The notes under the pieces: generated by a model
What the model saw: only the letters and a program-made list of their open reading frames with translations
Told to the model about the DNA's origin: nothing
Databases searched by the model: none
DNA from: Cytobacillus gottheilii
GTDB taxonomy: Bacteria; Bacillota; Bacilli; Bacillales; Cytobacillaceae
Direction: 5' to 3'
NCBI RefSeq assembly: GCF_001636345.1
Contig: NZ_KV440945.1
Span: 4,520,536 to 4,584,535, forward strand
DNA length: 64,000 nt
Shown: positions 1-8,875 of the stretch, piece by piece
Layout of the letters: the number at the start of each line of letters is the position of its first letter
Position numbering within the stretch: position 1 is the stretch's first letter
Translations under genes and position numbers: made by a program

Positions 1-238
1 TACATGAACCGGATGGACCGACAATATATTCCGAGTCCTGGAAAGCCTTCATCATCTGTTTCATTGACTGCTTCGCTTCCTTTAAATAGCCGCTATTATA
101 TGCAGGCTGGCCGCAGCAAGTCTGCCCCATTGGATAATCCACTGTACATCCTAAGCGCTCTAGAATTTCCAGTGTGTTTTTTGCCACATCAGCAAAGAGG
201 ATATCACTTAGACATGTACTAAATAAGGAAACCTTCAT
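1..238 (-). CDS. lutA: LutA/LldE-like lactate oxidation iron-sulfur protein, 5' part only
   Basis: The start ATG is at 236-238 on the minus strand and the gene runs off the left edge, so only about 79 N-terminal residues are visible. They begin MKVSLFSTCLSDILFADVAK and contain the CCG-type cysteine motif GQTCCGQPAYNSGY, typical of the Fe-S subunit of the L-lactate oxidation complex LutABC (LldE). The complex feeds lactate electrons into the cell by making pyruvate. The gene follows lutR (279-995) by about 40 bp on the same strand, so it may be co-transcribed with it. The family assignment is firm because the cysteine motif and N-terminus are characteristic; completeness cannot be judged. Confidence 0.88.
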   Translation of the reverse strand, partial: MKVSLFSTCLSDILFADVAKNTLEILERLGCTVDYPMGQTCCGQPAYNSGYLKEAKQSMKQMMKAFQDSEYIVGPSGSC

Positions 239-278
239 ACTAACTCACCTCTAAAAATTTTGGTAAAACACCGCTCTA

Positions 279-995
279 TTATTCGATATATTGAAAAAGA
301 CGCTTCTGAACAGTCTGCAAATGTTCAAGCATCGCCTGTCTTGCTTCATTTGGCTGTCTATTTTTTATAGCTTCATAGATTTTCCGATGTTCTGTTTTCA
401 AGTCTTCTATTGTATTACCCGAATATAAGAAAACTTTTCTCGCTTCCTGAATCGTTTCAGATATAACTGAGGAAACACTGCTCATTAAATTAATTAATAA
501 TTTGTTGTGTGTTGCGTTTGCTATGGCTAAATGGAAATCAATATCTCCACTTGATGCCAATTCTTCATTGCCATTGGCATTTTCCATAACAATAATTGCC
601 TTCTCAAGCGCCAGCAGGTCATCTTCCGTATGAACAAGAGCCGCCTGAGCAGCTGTACCCACTTCTAAAATTTCACGAACCTGATACAGTTCTTTTATAT
701 CCTCAATTTTCATTAAAAAGGCGATATTAACAGGCAGCTGGAACTTGGACGGATCAAAACTGTTTACAAATGTTCCTTCTCCGTGCCTTACCTCTACTAA
801 CCCCATCGTTCTCAGACCGCTAAGCGCTTCCCGTATAGTTGACTGACCCACTTCAAAGCTTTTAGCTAACTTTTCAACAGAATCTAATTTATCACCAGGT
901 TTCAATTCACCTTTTTTTATAAAATCAATTATAGTTTCTGCTACTTCTTCATAAATCTTTTTCCCGCGGACACGTTTATAATTCACTATCTTCAA
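279..995 (-). CDS. lutR: GntR/FadR-family regulator of lactate utilisation (LutR-like)
   Basis: The 238-residue protein has an N-terminal GntR winged helix (about residues 10-75, including KLAKSFEVGQSTIREALSGL) and a C-terminal all-helical FCD ligand domain with the metal or ligand residues expected for FadR-type proteins (DIDFHLAIANATHN). It lies between a lactate permease gene and lutA on one strand, which is the arrangement of lutP-lutR-lutABC in Bacillus. In that pathway the regulator represses lactate genes until lactate is present. A palindrome matching the LutR half-site lies upstream of the permease at 2699-2715. The identity as LutR is inferred from context and the operator; the GntR/FCD family is clear. 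Confidence 0.85.
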   Translation of the reverse strand: MKIVNYKRVRGKKIYEEVAETIIDFIKKGELKPGDKLDSVEKLAKSFEVGQSTIREALSGLRTMGLVEVRHGEGTFVNSFDPSKFQLPVNIAFLMKIEDIKELYQVREILEVGTAAQAALVHTEDDLLALEKAIIVMENANGNEELASSGDIDFHLAIANATHNKLLINLMSSVSSVISETIQEARKVFLYSGNTIEDLKTEHRKIYEAIKNRQPNEARQAMLEHLQTVQKRLFQYIE

Positions 996-1064
996 CCCCC
1001 ATCTATCTCTCTATTATATAAGTTTACTTACAGGAGAAACCAATGGGAAATCATGTTTACAAGT

Positions 1065-2645
1065 TTAGAAGAAATTTAAAAAGAGAAATCCTGAAATACC
1101 TGCTAAGACTCCATACACAATCGCAGGTCCGAGTGTTTTGCGAATAATTTCTCCTTCTTTGCCGGATAAGCCAACAACAGCACTCGCAGCCACCACATTA
1201 TGCACACAAATCATATTCCCAGCTGCTGCACCGAGCAGCTGTACAGCTAATACAATATTGATGTCTAATCCAATTGCCTCTGCCACATTGTACTGAATCG
1301 GTGAGAAAGTTAAGGTCGAAACGGTTGCACTTCCAGTAATAAAAGCTCCCAGCTCTCCCAGGAATGGCGCAACGAAAATCCAAACGGAACCTAATGAATT
1401 AGCAAGCAACTCTGCAATATATTGCGGCATGCTGTTCAAATCATTCGCATTTATACCTGAATTAACAAATACTTGCACCATGGCTAACGTGGCAATTAAA
1501 GATATACTAGTGATTTTCATGGTACTTAATGCTTTCTTTGATGCTTGTGTGAATGTGCTATGTGATTTGCGCTGAATGATAAATGCAAAAATAGCTGCCA
1601 ATGTTAAGACAGTTCCTGGAGAATACAAAAACTCCCAAGCTGATGTAACCCCTTCAACACCTAAGATATTTGTCCATGTGAAATCAATTGCAGTCTGTGT
1701 AAATTCCTTGAGCCAAGGTACAATTCTTGTCAGCAATAACAATGCAACAACTATAATATACGGTGACCAAGCTGTAATAATACTCATTGACGATCTTTGA
1801 TTACTAACTGTAAAGTCCTCACGCATTGCCTTTTTCCATTCTGTTTTTGGAAGCAAGATCCCTTTAGAAGCTGTAAGTGTTGCTACAACTAAAGTAATGA
1901 GGGCAGCGAGGATCGATACAAATTCATGACCGAACAAACTTGCCACACCAAAAGCACTAGCTGTGTAGATTACGCCAATGAACAAAGTCCACGGAAGCAT
2001 TGGCAGTGCACCCTTCAAACCATCCCCGCTAACTGCCGATAATACGACCATTAGAATAAATGGAATAAAAGTACCTGCCAGCAAATCAAGACTTGTAACT
2101 GTCACGGCAATGTCATGAAAAAAACTGGTATCCGCATTAGGAATATTACTTAACCCGACAGCCACTGGTGTACCTACTGCACCAAACATAACGGATGTAC
2201 TATCAGCAATTAATGCGATTGTCGCAGCTACTAAAGGCCGAAAACCAAGAGCTAATAATAATGGTCCTGTTACCATAGCTGGTGTTCCGAACCCTGCTGC
2301 TCCTTCAATAAGAGCACCAAATAAGAAAGCGACAACAATTACCTGTACACGCATATCCCCTGAAATGCTTTGAAATCCTTGATTAATACGATCAACTGCC
2401 CCTGTGTTTTGAAGCGTATTCAATAAAACCAGAGCTCCAAATAAAATCCATAAAATAGTCAATGTTTTATGGGTTCCTTGAAAAACAGATGATAGTACAA
2501 CCTGCCCTTCCATCCCCCAAGTCGTAAGCGCTAACAAAATTACGATTACTGAACTGATTGCCATCCCTTTTGCTGCTGACATTCTCAGTACAACAAGAAA
2601 TAAAAAAGGAGCAATAATCGCACTTAGTGCAATAAGCAGTAACAT
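1065..2645 (-). CDS. lctP: L-lactate permease
   Basis: The 526-residue, very hydrophobic protein has about 12 or more membrane segments and the LctP-family loop sequences [18 protein letters not shown] and [10 protein letters not shown]. It imports lactate across the cell membrane, probably with a proton. The length equals the family norm and there is no truncation. It is the first gene of a minus-strand lactate cluster followed by the GntR regulator and lutA. The promoter region carries a perfect 17-bp LutR-type palindrome and a cre-like site, so induction by lactate and repression on preferred carbon sources are likely. Confidence 0.92.
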   Translation of the reverse strand: MLLLIALSAIIAPFLFLVVLRMSAAKGMAISSVIVILLALTTWGMEGQVVLSSVFQGTHKTLTILWILFGALVLLNTLQNTGAVDRINQGFQSISGDMRVQVIVVAFLFGALIEGAAGFGTPAMVTGPLLLALGFRPLVAATIALIADSTSVMFGAVGTPVAVGLSNIPNADTSFFHDIAVTVTSLDLLAGTFIPFILMVVLSAVSGDGLKGALPMLPWTLFIGVIYTASAFGVASLFGHEFVSILAALITLVVATLTASKGILLPKTEWKKAMREDFTVSNQRSSMSIITAWSPYIIVVALLLLTRIVPWLKEFTQTAIDFTWTNILGVEGVTSAWEFLYSPGTVLTLAAIFAFIIQRKSHSTFTQASKKALSTMKITSISLIATLAMVQVFVNSGINANDLNSMPQYIAELLANSLGSVWIFVAPFLGELGAFITGSATVSTLTFSPIQYNVAEAIGLDINIVLAVQLLGAAAGNMICVHNVVAASAVVGLSGKEGEIIRKTLGPAIVYGVLAGISGFLFLNFF

Positions 2646-2676
2646 ATAAACCCTTCCCCCCTGTTTTCCATAAAAA

Positions 2677-2692
2677 ATACAAGCGTTTACAT
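2677..2692 (+). promoter_or_regulatory. Candidate CcpA cre site
   Basis: The sequence ATACAAGCGTTTACAT matches the Bacillus cre consensus WTGNNARCGNWWWCAW except for A in place of G at position 3. It sits about 32-47 bp upstream of the lctP start, next to the LutR-type palindrome. Catabolite control of lactate uptake is expected in this group; actual binding is inferred. Confidence 0.5.
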
Positions 2693-2698
2693 ATTAAC

Positions 2699-2715
2699 AG
2701 GTCATCTGATGACCT
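2699..2715. promoter_or_regulatory. LutR-type operator palindrome upstream of lctP
   Basis: AGGTCATCTGATGACCT is a perfect 8-1-8 palindrome centred at 2707. Its core TCATC-T-GATGA equals the half-sites I recall as published for B. subtilis LutR (TCATC-N1-GATGA). It lies about 55-70 bp upstream of the lctP start, where a repressor would overlap the promoter. Regulation by the adjacent GntR protein is an inference. Confidence 0.75.
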
Positions 2716-2908
2716 TATAAATATAGTTACATATATTTCATAATTTTACAATGAAAAAGTTACTATTTTGTGAACTAATTTGACTTTTAAATTGTTTGTT
2801 AAAACCTCAGCCTTTTAGATGCCGAGCACAGATTAAAAACAAAGTCAGTATGTTATACCTCTTTCAGTCTATTAAAAACCTTACTTGTCCTCTCCCGGCA
2901 TAATAAAA

Positions 2909-2928
2909 ACCCCATCAAAAATAGGGGT
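2909..2928 (-). terminator. Rho-independent terminator after the ArsR-like gene
   Basis: Read on the minus strand, ACCCCTA and TGGGGT pair around a short loop and are followed by TTTTTATT. It lies about 50 bp downstream of the stop of the 2980-3672 gene. The rest of 2646-2979 holds only the lctP promoter sites. Confidence 0.65.
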
Positions 2929-2979
2929 CAGTTTAAATAAATTCTTTATTAACTTTTGTATTTTACTTTCAACGTTTTA

Positions 2980-3672
2980 TCATAACTGAATCGAAAACCG
3001 CTTTTTCAATTCCAGCTTTCCTTTGGGTGTAACTTTTAACGCTCGAGTTTTAGGGATCCGCGAAAACCAACCTGCTTCAAGCAAGTTTTCGAGCAGTGCA
3101 TTCCCTAAAGCACCTGCAATATGATGCTGCCTTTCAGTCCAGTCTAGGCAGCAAGGAGCAAACTTTCTCCTGCTGTTTCTTATATTTCCCTCTATAATTC
3201 CTAGCTCTTCCAGAAATATGCGCCCCTTCGCGGTAATGTCAAAATTCATATCTGTTTTGGTTAAAAAGCCTTGCTGCATCAATGCATTGGTGAGTTGCAC
3301 ACCTACATAACCGGCTAAGTGGTCATAGCAGGTTCTCGCAAGATGGATTGCACTTTTTTCTCTAAATTCATTGAGGGAATTCACAGCCGTTTTTGGTGCT
3401 ATATGCAGTAATTGTTCCAGTACTCTGGCTACTTCACTGCTTTTCAGCTTGTAATAGCGATGCCTGCCGTGCTTTTCAACACTTACAAGATCCGCATCCA
3501 GCATCTTATGCAGATGAAAGCTGGCAGTCTGAGGTTTCACTTTTGCTATATAAGCTAGTTCTGAGCTCGGATGAATGGTTCCGTCCATTAAACATAGCAG
3601 TATGGCAGATCGAGTGGGGTCTGATAATAGTGCAGCGATTTTCGCTAGATCCGGATTCATTTTTGCCTCCAT
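2980..3672 (-). CDS. ArsR-family winged-helix transcriptional regulator
   Basis: The first 90 residues of this 230-residue protein form an ArsR-type winged helix (LAKIAALLSDPTRSAILLCL, then SSELAYIAKVKPQTASFHLHKM as recognition region, then the HGRHRYYKL wing). The remaining 130 residues are an unrecognised C-terminal domain with a second winged-helix look and a Cys-Cys pair (FAPCCLDW) that could bind metal or sense thiols. ATG at 3670-3672 is used; an alternative is the internal ATG of MNPDLAKIA five codons on. It is divergent from the flavin reductase at 3750 with only 77 bp between, so it probably controls itself and that gene. The ligand is unknown. Confidence 0.82.
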   Translation of the reverse strand: MEAKMNPDLAKIAALLSDPTRSAILLCLMDGTIHPSSELAYIAKVKPQTASFHLHKMLDADLVSVEKHGRHRYYKLKSSEVARVLEQLLHIAPKTAVNSLNEFREKSAIHLARTCYDHLAGYVGVQLTNALMQQGFLTKTDMNFDITAKGRIFLEELGIIEGNIRNSRRKFAPCCLDWTERQHHIAGALGNALLENLLEAGWFSRIPKTRALKVTPKGKLELKKRFSIQL

Positions 3673-3749
3673 ACATTCATATTTCGATGAGGGTTGTATT
3701 ATTTAAAACCTATACTACTAGTGTAACGAATAGACAGGAGTGAATCAAA

Positions 3750-4358
3750 ATGAAGATTAATAACTTTAAAGAAATAAAACCTAAAATTATGTATTATGGA
3801 ACACCAACACTGCTCTTGAATACACTTAATGAAGATAATACGACCAATATTAGTCCGATGTCTTCATCTTGGGCTTTAGGGGATTGTATTGTTCTCGGAG
3901 TAGGTTTAGGAGGAAAGGCAATTGAAAATTTACAAAGACATAAAGAATGTGTGATCAATTTACCCGGTCCAGAACTATGGACAAATGTCGAGAATATCTC
4001 TTCCTTTACAGGGACAATGAATATCCCTAAAGGTAAAAGAGATATTGGTTTTACATATAAAAAGGATAAATACAAGGCAGCAGGACTCACAGCCTTGCCG
4101 TCAAAAACCGTTTTGCCAACCCGTATACAAGAATGTCCAATTCAAATTGAGGCAGTGGTCAAGAATATTCGAATACCAGAATATAATGGATTATTTGCCG
4201 TTGTAGAAACTCAAGTTATCCATTTTCACGCAGAAGAAAAGCTTATTAAACACGAACATTATGTTGATCCCGCTAAGTGGAGTCCGCTAATTTATAATTT
4301 TAGACATTACTTTGGATTAGGAAAGGAAGTCGGGAAATCGTTTCGGTCAGAAACTTGA
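3750..4358 (+). CDS. Flavin reductase-like FMN-binding split-barrel protein
   Basis: The 202-residue protein has the flavin-reductase-like split barrel fold signature: an N-terminal TPTLLLNTLNEDNTTNISPMSS strand-loop that contacts FMN, then GVGLGGKAIENLQRHKECVINLPG. Proteins of this family bind FMN and reduce it with NAD(P)H, or act as small flavoproteins of unknown substrate. The start ATG follows GAATAGACAGGAGTG with good spacing. The gene is divergent from an ArsR-like regulator, which suggests induction by a stress or metal ligand. The exact substrate cannot be told from sequence. Confidence 0.82.
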   Translation: MKINNFKEIKPKIMYYGTPTLLLNTLNEDNTTNISPMSSSWALGDCIVLGVGLGGKAIENLQRHKECVINLPGPELWTNVENISSFTGTMNIPKGKRDIGFTYKKDKYKAAGLTALPSKTVLPTRIQECPIQIEAVVKNIRIPEYNGLFAVVETQVIHFHAEEKLIKHEHYVDPAKWSPLIYNFRHYFGLGKEVGKSFRSET

Positions 4359-4457
4359 TTGAGGACAGTCTGCTGCCATGCAGTAAGGGCGATTATACTC
4401 GAACATCCGCATTCACCTTGAAACATACTTTACATAACACTTACAGCACACAAGAAA

Positions 4458-4483
4458 GGCAGCAATCCAAGAAGATTGCCGCC
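4458..4483 (+). terminator. Hairpin downstream of the flavin reductase gene
   Basis: GGCAGCAATC and GATTGCCGCC form a near-perfect stem around a 6-nt loop about 100 bp after the flavin reductase stop. There is no long T-run, so this is a weak terminator call. Confidence 0.4.
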
Positions 4484-4626
4484 TGTTTATGAATGCTTAA
4501 TTAAAGAAGCCATGCCTCTATCTACATCTTACTAAAATTTGAATTATAAGTCTATTATTAATTTTATCATAATGTCATAATAAACTTGCGCAAATGACTC
4601 ATAACGTTATGGGAATGGAGAAAGAC

Positions 4627-5361
4627 GTGAAACAGAACATTTATGATAATGCAGAATTTTTTCAGCAGTATGAGTCGATCAGAGAACGAGAATACAATTA
4701 TAATAATTTGCTGGAGCAGCCAAATTTCTTAACGCTAGTTCCTGATCTTAAGGAAAAGGTTGTTTTAGATATTGGCTGTGGGATGGGGGATTTTGCAGCA
4801 TCCTGTATAAAGCAGGGAGCTAAAAAGGTTACCGGAATTGATATATCTTCCAACATGATTATGACTGCTAATCGCCGCTATAAAAAAGATAACTTACATT
4901 TTCAAAATTGTAGTATCGAAAATTTTATTGCCGATGAAGGTTCAGTTGATTTTATTAGCAGCTCTTTAGCCTTTCACTATATCGAGCGCTTCGATGAGCT
5001 CGTCCAAAAAATCAGCAAGACTTTAAAAGAAGATGGTATTCTATTATTTTCAATTGAACATCCATTTGTTACTGCTAATAAAGGGTTTAAGGACAGAGTA
5101 GTAGATAGCGAAGGAAAGATACAGCACTTTGTTTTGGATCATTACCACAATGAAGGACTGCGGTCACAAAATTGGCTTGTAGAAAATGTTATTACTTATC
5201 ATCGGACCTTTTCAACCATCATTAATACTCTCACTGATCACGATTTAATAGTTCAGAGAATAATAGAGCCACTACCTACAGCAGAAGCTATGAGGAAATT
5301 GCCCGGCTTAAAAAAAGAGACTCGCCGTCCGCCCTTTCTGATAGTAAGGGCTAAGAAGTAG
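4627..5361 (+). CDS. Class I SAM-dependent methyltransferase
   Basis: The protein has the Rossmann methyltransferase motif I VLDIGCGMGDFAASC near residue 50, followed by the acidic motif II region VTGIDISSNMI and motif IV SSLAFHYIERF. It is therefore a SAM-dependent methyltransferase of the Methyltransf_11/25 type; the substrate is unknown. The open frame extends to an ATG at 4594, but GGAATGGAG ends six bases before the GTG at 4627, and homologous proteins as I recall begin MKQNIYDN, so GTG 4627 is chosen (244 residues). It stands alone between two hairpins. Confidence 0.82.
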   Translation: MKQNIYDNAEFFQQYESIREREYNYNNLLEQPNFLTLVPDLKEKVVLDIGCGMGDFAASCIKQGAKKVTGIDISSNMIMTANRRYKKDNLHFQNCSIENFIADEGSVDFISSSLAFHYIERFDELVQKISKTLKEDGILLFSIEHPFVTANKGFKDRVVDSEGKIQHFVLDHYHNEGLRSQNWLVENVITYHRTFSTIINTLTDHDLIVQRIIEPLPTAEAMRKLPGLKKETRRPPFLIVRAKK

Positions 5362-5418
5362 AGTGCAAACGCTGAACGTTCAAACTAGAACAAGCAAAAA
5401 ATTCAACAGATAAATCTG

Positions 5419-5448
5419 CAAGAGGCCATGTCTGATCACGGCCTCTTG
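5419..5448. terminator. GC-rich hairpin between convergent genes
   Basis: CAAGAGGCC and GGCCTCTTG form a 9-bp stem (extended inwards by ATG/CAC imperfectly). It lies between the methyltransferase (+) and the redoxin gene (-), so it may end transcripts from both sides. T-runs are short. Confidence 0.5.
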
Positions 5449-5529
5449 TAGTTCTATAAACATGATGAAATCTACAGTATAACTAGAGCCCATAATTTCA
5501 TCAAAAGAGACAGAGGTTCCCCTCATGTC

Positions 5530-6030
5530 TCAATTTACACTCTCTTTAATATTCTCTACAGTATCCTCAATCTGCTCTCCCCAATGATCGTTCTTCTCAG
5601 CAAGTACGATATTGCCGTCAGAATCGATGACCCCATAGCCTCTGTATGCTACATCTCCGTTTTTCATTCCCATAGAATCAATTAGCTCTAGTTCGGGATC
5701 AGAAATGAAAGGAATACTTTGACCAAATTCATCGTTTAAAGCATTGTATAATTGAAGCTGTTCCTCTGGAGAATCCTTGCTAATTACGTACATATCAACA
5801 TCTAAATCTGCTAACATATCCAAATTTTCGTGCAACTGAACCAGTTGCTGTGCGCAAAGTCCTCAGGTGTATGTTGTAATAAAGAAAAATACTGCCGGTT
5901 TGTCTGATGGAAATGTAACCTTTTCTGCATTCTGATTTAGCAGAGTTACAGGCTCACTCAGTGACTTTTGTCCGCAAGCTGATAAAAAGAGCATGGACAA
6001 AATGATGAAAAGAAATGATTTTGTTTTCAT
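5530..6030 (-). CDS. Thioredoxin-fold redoxin lipoprotein with in-frame TGA at the CxxC site (candidate selenoprotein)
   Basis: From ATG 6028-6030 the frame reads a lipoprotein signal (MKTKSFLFIILSMLFLSACG, lipobox LSAC), then a redoxin domain with KPAVFFFITTYT, a TGA codon at 5863-5865, then GLCAQQLVQL and a normal C-terminal half ending at a TGA stop at 5530-5532. Apart from that TGA the 166-codon frame is open. The TGA sits exactly where the first Cys of a thioredoxin CxxC would be, giving x-G-L-C, so it reads as a U-x-x-C active site. A hairpin fitting the bacterial SECIS pattern begins 14 nt after it. Function would be thiol-disulfide or peroxide reduction outside the membrane. The alternative is a point nonsense mutation or sequencing error; no sel genes are in the window. 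Confidence 0.6.
5832..5848 (-). promoter_or_regulatory. Candidate bacterial SECIS hairpin
   Basis: On the minus strand GCAACTG-GTT-CAGTTGC makes a perfect 7-bp stem with a GTT loop. The loop begins 21 nt after the in-frame TGA (5863-5865) and its first base is G. As known for bacterial SECIS elements, the apical loop lies about 16-37 nt after UGA and has G in its first two positions, so this fits. It could still be chance. Confidence 0.5.
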
Positions 6031-6273
6031 TTTTATCTCCTTTTGATTTTTTCTAAACTCTCTGCAATTAACCTGCCTACCTCTATTATGAATAACAATA
6101 AGAACTAATAATAAAAAGGATACATGATTTCCCTCTTAGGTACAATGCAGAAAAGTGAATAAACTAATTTATAGCAGTGCAGATTTGTTACACTTTTTTA
6201 CCATTTAAATCATAAACGCCTCGTTTAAAGGCAATAGTACTTATATAAGTATAATAATAGCAGGGGTGTTCAA

Positions 6274-6765
6274 ATGAAAAAGGCAAGTTATTTAAATATA
6301 GGAATGGTGCTTCTATCCTGGTTATCCCTTCCTTTACTTGGGAAAAAATCAGTGAAAAGGTTTATTCTTTCCTCCCTTTTCATGAGTCTGTATATCATTT
6401 TTGAATTTAAATTTGCAGAAAAGAGAAAGTGGTGGTGGTTTCCCATTTCCCTTAAATCAAATTTTCTGGGAGGCTTACCCATTATACTCGGCCCGTTCCT
6501 TGTTGGGTCTATGTGGATATTAAAATTCACTTACGGGAAGTTTAATTTATACCTATTAGTAAATATCCTAGTAGATTCTCTCTTTACATACTTTGGCATG
6601 GAATGGTTTAAAAAAATTGGTTACGCATCTTTAGTAAGGCTAACAAAGTTTCAATTATCACTTGTTTTTCTAATAAAGTCCTTTGTGTTATATGGTTTCC
6701 AGGTTATATATGAAAAGTTTACAAAGCATGGTTCAAGCAGAGGAAAGACTGAAGAATCCTTTTAA
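6274..6765 (+). CDS. Unknown integral membrane protein
   Basis: The 163-residue protein has about four to five hydrophobic segments (near residues 7-25, 30-45, 68-85, 93-112, 128-145) separated by basic loops such as KKSVKR and AEKRKWWW, which predicts a cytoplasmic membrane protein. No catalytic motif is visible. The start ATG at 6274 follows AGCAGGGGTGTTCAA with a GGGG ribosome binding site. It resembles small Bacillus membrane proteins found near spore or stress genes, but I do not recognise a named family. A convergent terminator separates it from the Mn-catalase gene. Confidence 0.7.
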   Translation: MKKASYLNIGMVLLSWLSLPLLGKKSVKRFILSSLFMSLYIIFEFKFAEKRKWWWFPISLKSNFLGGLPIILGPFLVGSMWILKFTYGKFNLYLLVNILVDSLFTYFGMEWFKKIGYASLVRLTKFQLSLVFLIKSFVLYGFQVIYEKFTKHGSSRGKTEESF

Positions 6766-6784
6766 TAAATGGAGTAAATAAAAA

Positions 6785-6811
6785 GCCCCTCTCGTTTTGA
6801 GAAGGGTTTTT
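6785..6811. terminator. Bidirectional terminator
   Basis: AAAAGCCCCTCTC, a GTTTT loop and GAGAAGGGTTTTT form a stem flanked by A-run and T-run. It lies between the + membrane protein gene and the - manganese catalase gene and can serve both. Confidence 0.75.
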
Positions 6812-6829
6812 ATAAATGTATTACATATA

Positions 6830-7669
6830 TTATTTATCGGAAGTTTTTCCATCAAGATCATGATGCACTTCTGTTGCCGGGACTTTGGGGTCTGGGATGT
6901 TGCCTTGTGCTGCTGGTTCAGTTACATAGACGAAATCTCCCGTTCCATCTGGTGCACTTCCAGTAGCCCACAGCCCTGTAGATGATTCCTCGCCTTGTGA
7001 TAGGTTCCAAAATTCTAATCCATGAGGCTGAGCCTCTTGCTCTGCTTCTGGCGGGAAGCTAGCAGGTACGACTACCCCGTTTTTCTCTTCGAGTTCGGCA
7101 ATCGCAGCCATCCACTGATATTGATGATAGCGGTCACGCGCAAGCATTTTACGGAGTGTAGTACGAACACCCTCGTCATCTGTCATATGATAAATACGGG
7201 CCACTTGAAGTCTTCCCTGACTTTCTGCGTTAAGATTTGCTCTCATATCAGCAAGCAGGTTTCCGCTGGCTATTATATAACCTGAATTCCATGGAACACC
7301 CTGAGAGTCTTTAGGAGTAGCCCCTAGTCCGCTAACGATTAAATGCTGAGGATTCACTCCTCCCATAATGGCTGCCAAAGTCGGATCTTTAGCTGCTTCT
7401 GCCTGCTGATCAGGTGAAGTGCCATCCAGCAATTGGCTAATCAAAGAGCAAAGCATTTCAACATGGCCAATTTCTTCTGTACCGATATCCATTAGCATGT
7501 CTTTATATTTTTCATTGCCGCGGCAGTTAAAGCCTTGAAATAAATACTGCATCATTACTGACATCTCACCAAATTGACCACCTAATACTTCTTGAATATG
7601 CTTGGCGAGCTGCGGGTCGGGACGATCTACTTTTACTTCAAATTGCAATTCTTTTTGATGTCGAAACAT
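6830..7669 (-). CDS. Manganese catalase family protein
   Basis: The 279-residue protein carries the non-haem di-manganese catalase ligands in a four-helix bundle: GEMSVMMQYLFQGF near residue 35 and IGTEEIGHVEML near 65, then YHMTDDEGVRTTLRKMLARD near 165 with further Glu/His ligands. It breaks down hydrogen peroxide. Length fits the larger catalase subfamily related to spore protein CotJC and YjqC, including a C-terminal extension. The ATG at 7669 follows a TAGGAGGAATATC site. It is a single-gene unit with a terminator at 6785-6811. In Bacillus such enzymes often belong to the sporulation or general stress regulon; no sigma-B promoter was identified. Confidence 0.9.
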   Translation of the reverse strand: MFRHQKELQFEVKVDRPDPQLAKHIQEVLGGQFGEMSVMMQYLFQGFNCRGNEKYKDMLMDIGTEEIGHVEMLCSLISQLLDGTSPDQQAEAAKDPTLAAIMGGVNPQHLIVSGLGATPKDSQGVPWNSGYIIASGNLLADMRANLNAESQGRLQVARIYHMTDDEGVRTTLRKMLARDRYHQYQWMAAIAELEEKNGVVVPASFPPEAEQEAQPHGLEFWNLSQGEESSTGLWATGSAPDGTGDFVYVTEPAAQGNIPDPKVPATEVHHDLDGKTSDK

Positions 7670-8077
7670 GATATTCCTCCTAATTTAAGAGGCTTTTCGA
7701 GTAAGATTTGGGCACTTAGCACAAATAGGTATAACATTGTGCAGGCAAGTGACCCATTAGTCTTACTACCAAAAAGCAGCTTTTCGATTTTGTGGATCTC
7801 CTGTCTACGATTCTTTTTTTACCCATCATTCAAGGTGTAAAACTTTAATAAATAGATTTCCAATAAAAAAGGAGAGCCTTCAAAAGAAGACTCTTTCCAT
7901 TAGCTCTTTTTTAAGATTAACCTTTCAAATGCCATCCTGAATGCTAATCCCATCGATCTATATCTTATGAAACAGGGAAATGTGATCACCCTTACGTAAT
8001 ATGGTTCTCGTTTTAATTAAAAAAGCTGACTTAATGAAACACCATTAAGTCAGCCAATCAATATGATGATCCAATTG
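7670..8077. other. Intergenic region with two hairpins
   Basis: No gene is visible. It holds the Mn-catalase promoter side, an imperfect hairpin around 7870-7900 (GAGAGCCTTC, AAAA, GAAGACTC) and the strong phn-operon terminator at 8025-8054. Confidence 0.6.
8025..8054 (-). terminator. Terminator of the phn operon
   Basis: GCTGACTTAATG and CATTAAGTCAGC make a perfect 12-bp stem with a 6-nt loop; on the minus strand it is followed by TTTTTTAATT. It lies about 25 bp after the stop of the second permease gene. Confidence 0.88.
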
Positions 8078-8875
8078 CTAAACAAGTCTTTTCCGAATCT
8101 GAGTAGAGATGAGGTCAATGACTGTTACAACAACAATGATCATCAACAGGATAAGCCCCATTTCCTCCCAGTTTCGATTCATTTTCGCAAATACAATTAA
8201 TGTTCCTATACCTCCTGCTCCGACGATCCCGAGGATGGTTGAAGCACGCACATCGATTTCAAAACGATAGATGGCATAGGAAAGAAATTCAGGTGTAATC
8301 TGCGGAAGGATTCCATGAACTAGTATCTGCAGCTTGTTAGCTCCATTCGCTTCCATGGCTTCCACCACATTTGTATCGATAGATTCCAGAACTTCAGAAT
8401 ACAATTTCCCTAGCATTCCTGTAGAACCAATTGCAATGGCAAGGACTCCCGCAAAAGGCTTTGGTCCGACAACAACTATAAATAAAATGGCTAAAATGAT
8501 ATCCGGGAAAGCACGGATTGCACTTAGGATCCATTTTCCAATTGTCGTTAATACTCTGTTATTTGTCATGTTTTGCGCAGCTAAGAAACCAAGAGGAATG
8601 GCAAGAATAGCTGCCATTAAAGAGCCGGCAAAGGCGATATAAATCGTTTCCACCATGGCTGCCCAAACATCTGATAGAGCTGACCAGTCAGGATCTAAAA
8701 GTTTGGGAATAATACGGGCATAATTGTTAGTCATCCGGTCTACAGCTTTGGCAAAGTCAATATCAATCCCCATAAATGTCCAAATATAGATCCCGGCTAA
8801 AATAACCCCAATAAGGATATTTCGCACTGTCTTAAAAGTTGAACGCTTCGGTTTAGGAGGTAAATTATGCATCAT
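8078..8875 (-). CDS. phnE: Phosphonate-type ABC transporter permease (PhnE), second copy
   Basis: The 265-residue membrane protein has about six transmembrane segments and the binding-protein-dependent permease (EAA) loop EAMEANGANKLQILVHGILP, in the PhnE arrangement ending IVGAGGIGTLIVFAKMN. It forms the channel for phosphonate, phosphite or phosphate-ester uptake. Its start overlaps the stop of the upstream permease by the ATGA arrangement (8873-8877), showing translational coupling. Homology to its neighbour (8875-9687) suggests the two form a heterodimeric channel. The substrate is not decided by sequence; no C-P lyase or phosphonatase gene is present. Confidence 0.88.
   Translation of the reverse strand: MMHNLPPKPKRSTFKTVRNILIGVILAGIYIWTFMGIDIDFAKAVDRMTNNYARIIPKLLDPDWSALSDVWAAMVETIYIAFAGSLMAAILAIPLGFLAAQNMTNNRVLTTIGKWILSAIRAFPDIILAILFIVVVGPKPFAGVLAIAIGSTGMLGKLYSEVLESIDTNVVEAMEANGANKLQILVHGILPQITPEFLSYAIYRFEIDVRASTILGIVGAGGIGTLIVFAKMNRNWEEMGLILLMIIVVVTVIDLISTQIRKRLV

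Noticed and set aside
4..222. Plus-strand 72-codon frame at the left edge
   Set aside because: It is antisense to the clear LutA N-terminus with the Cys motif.
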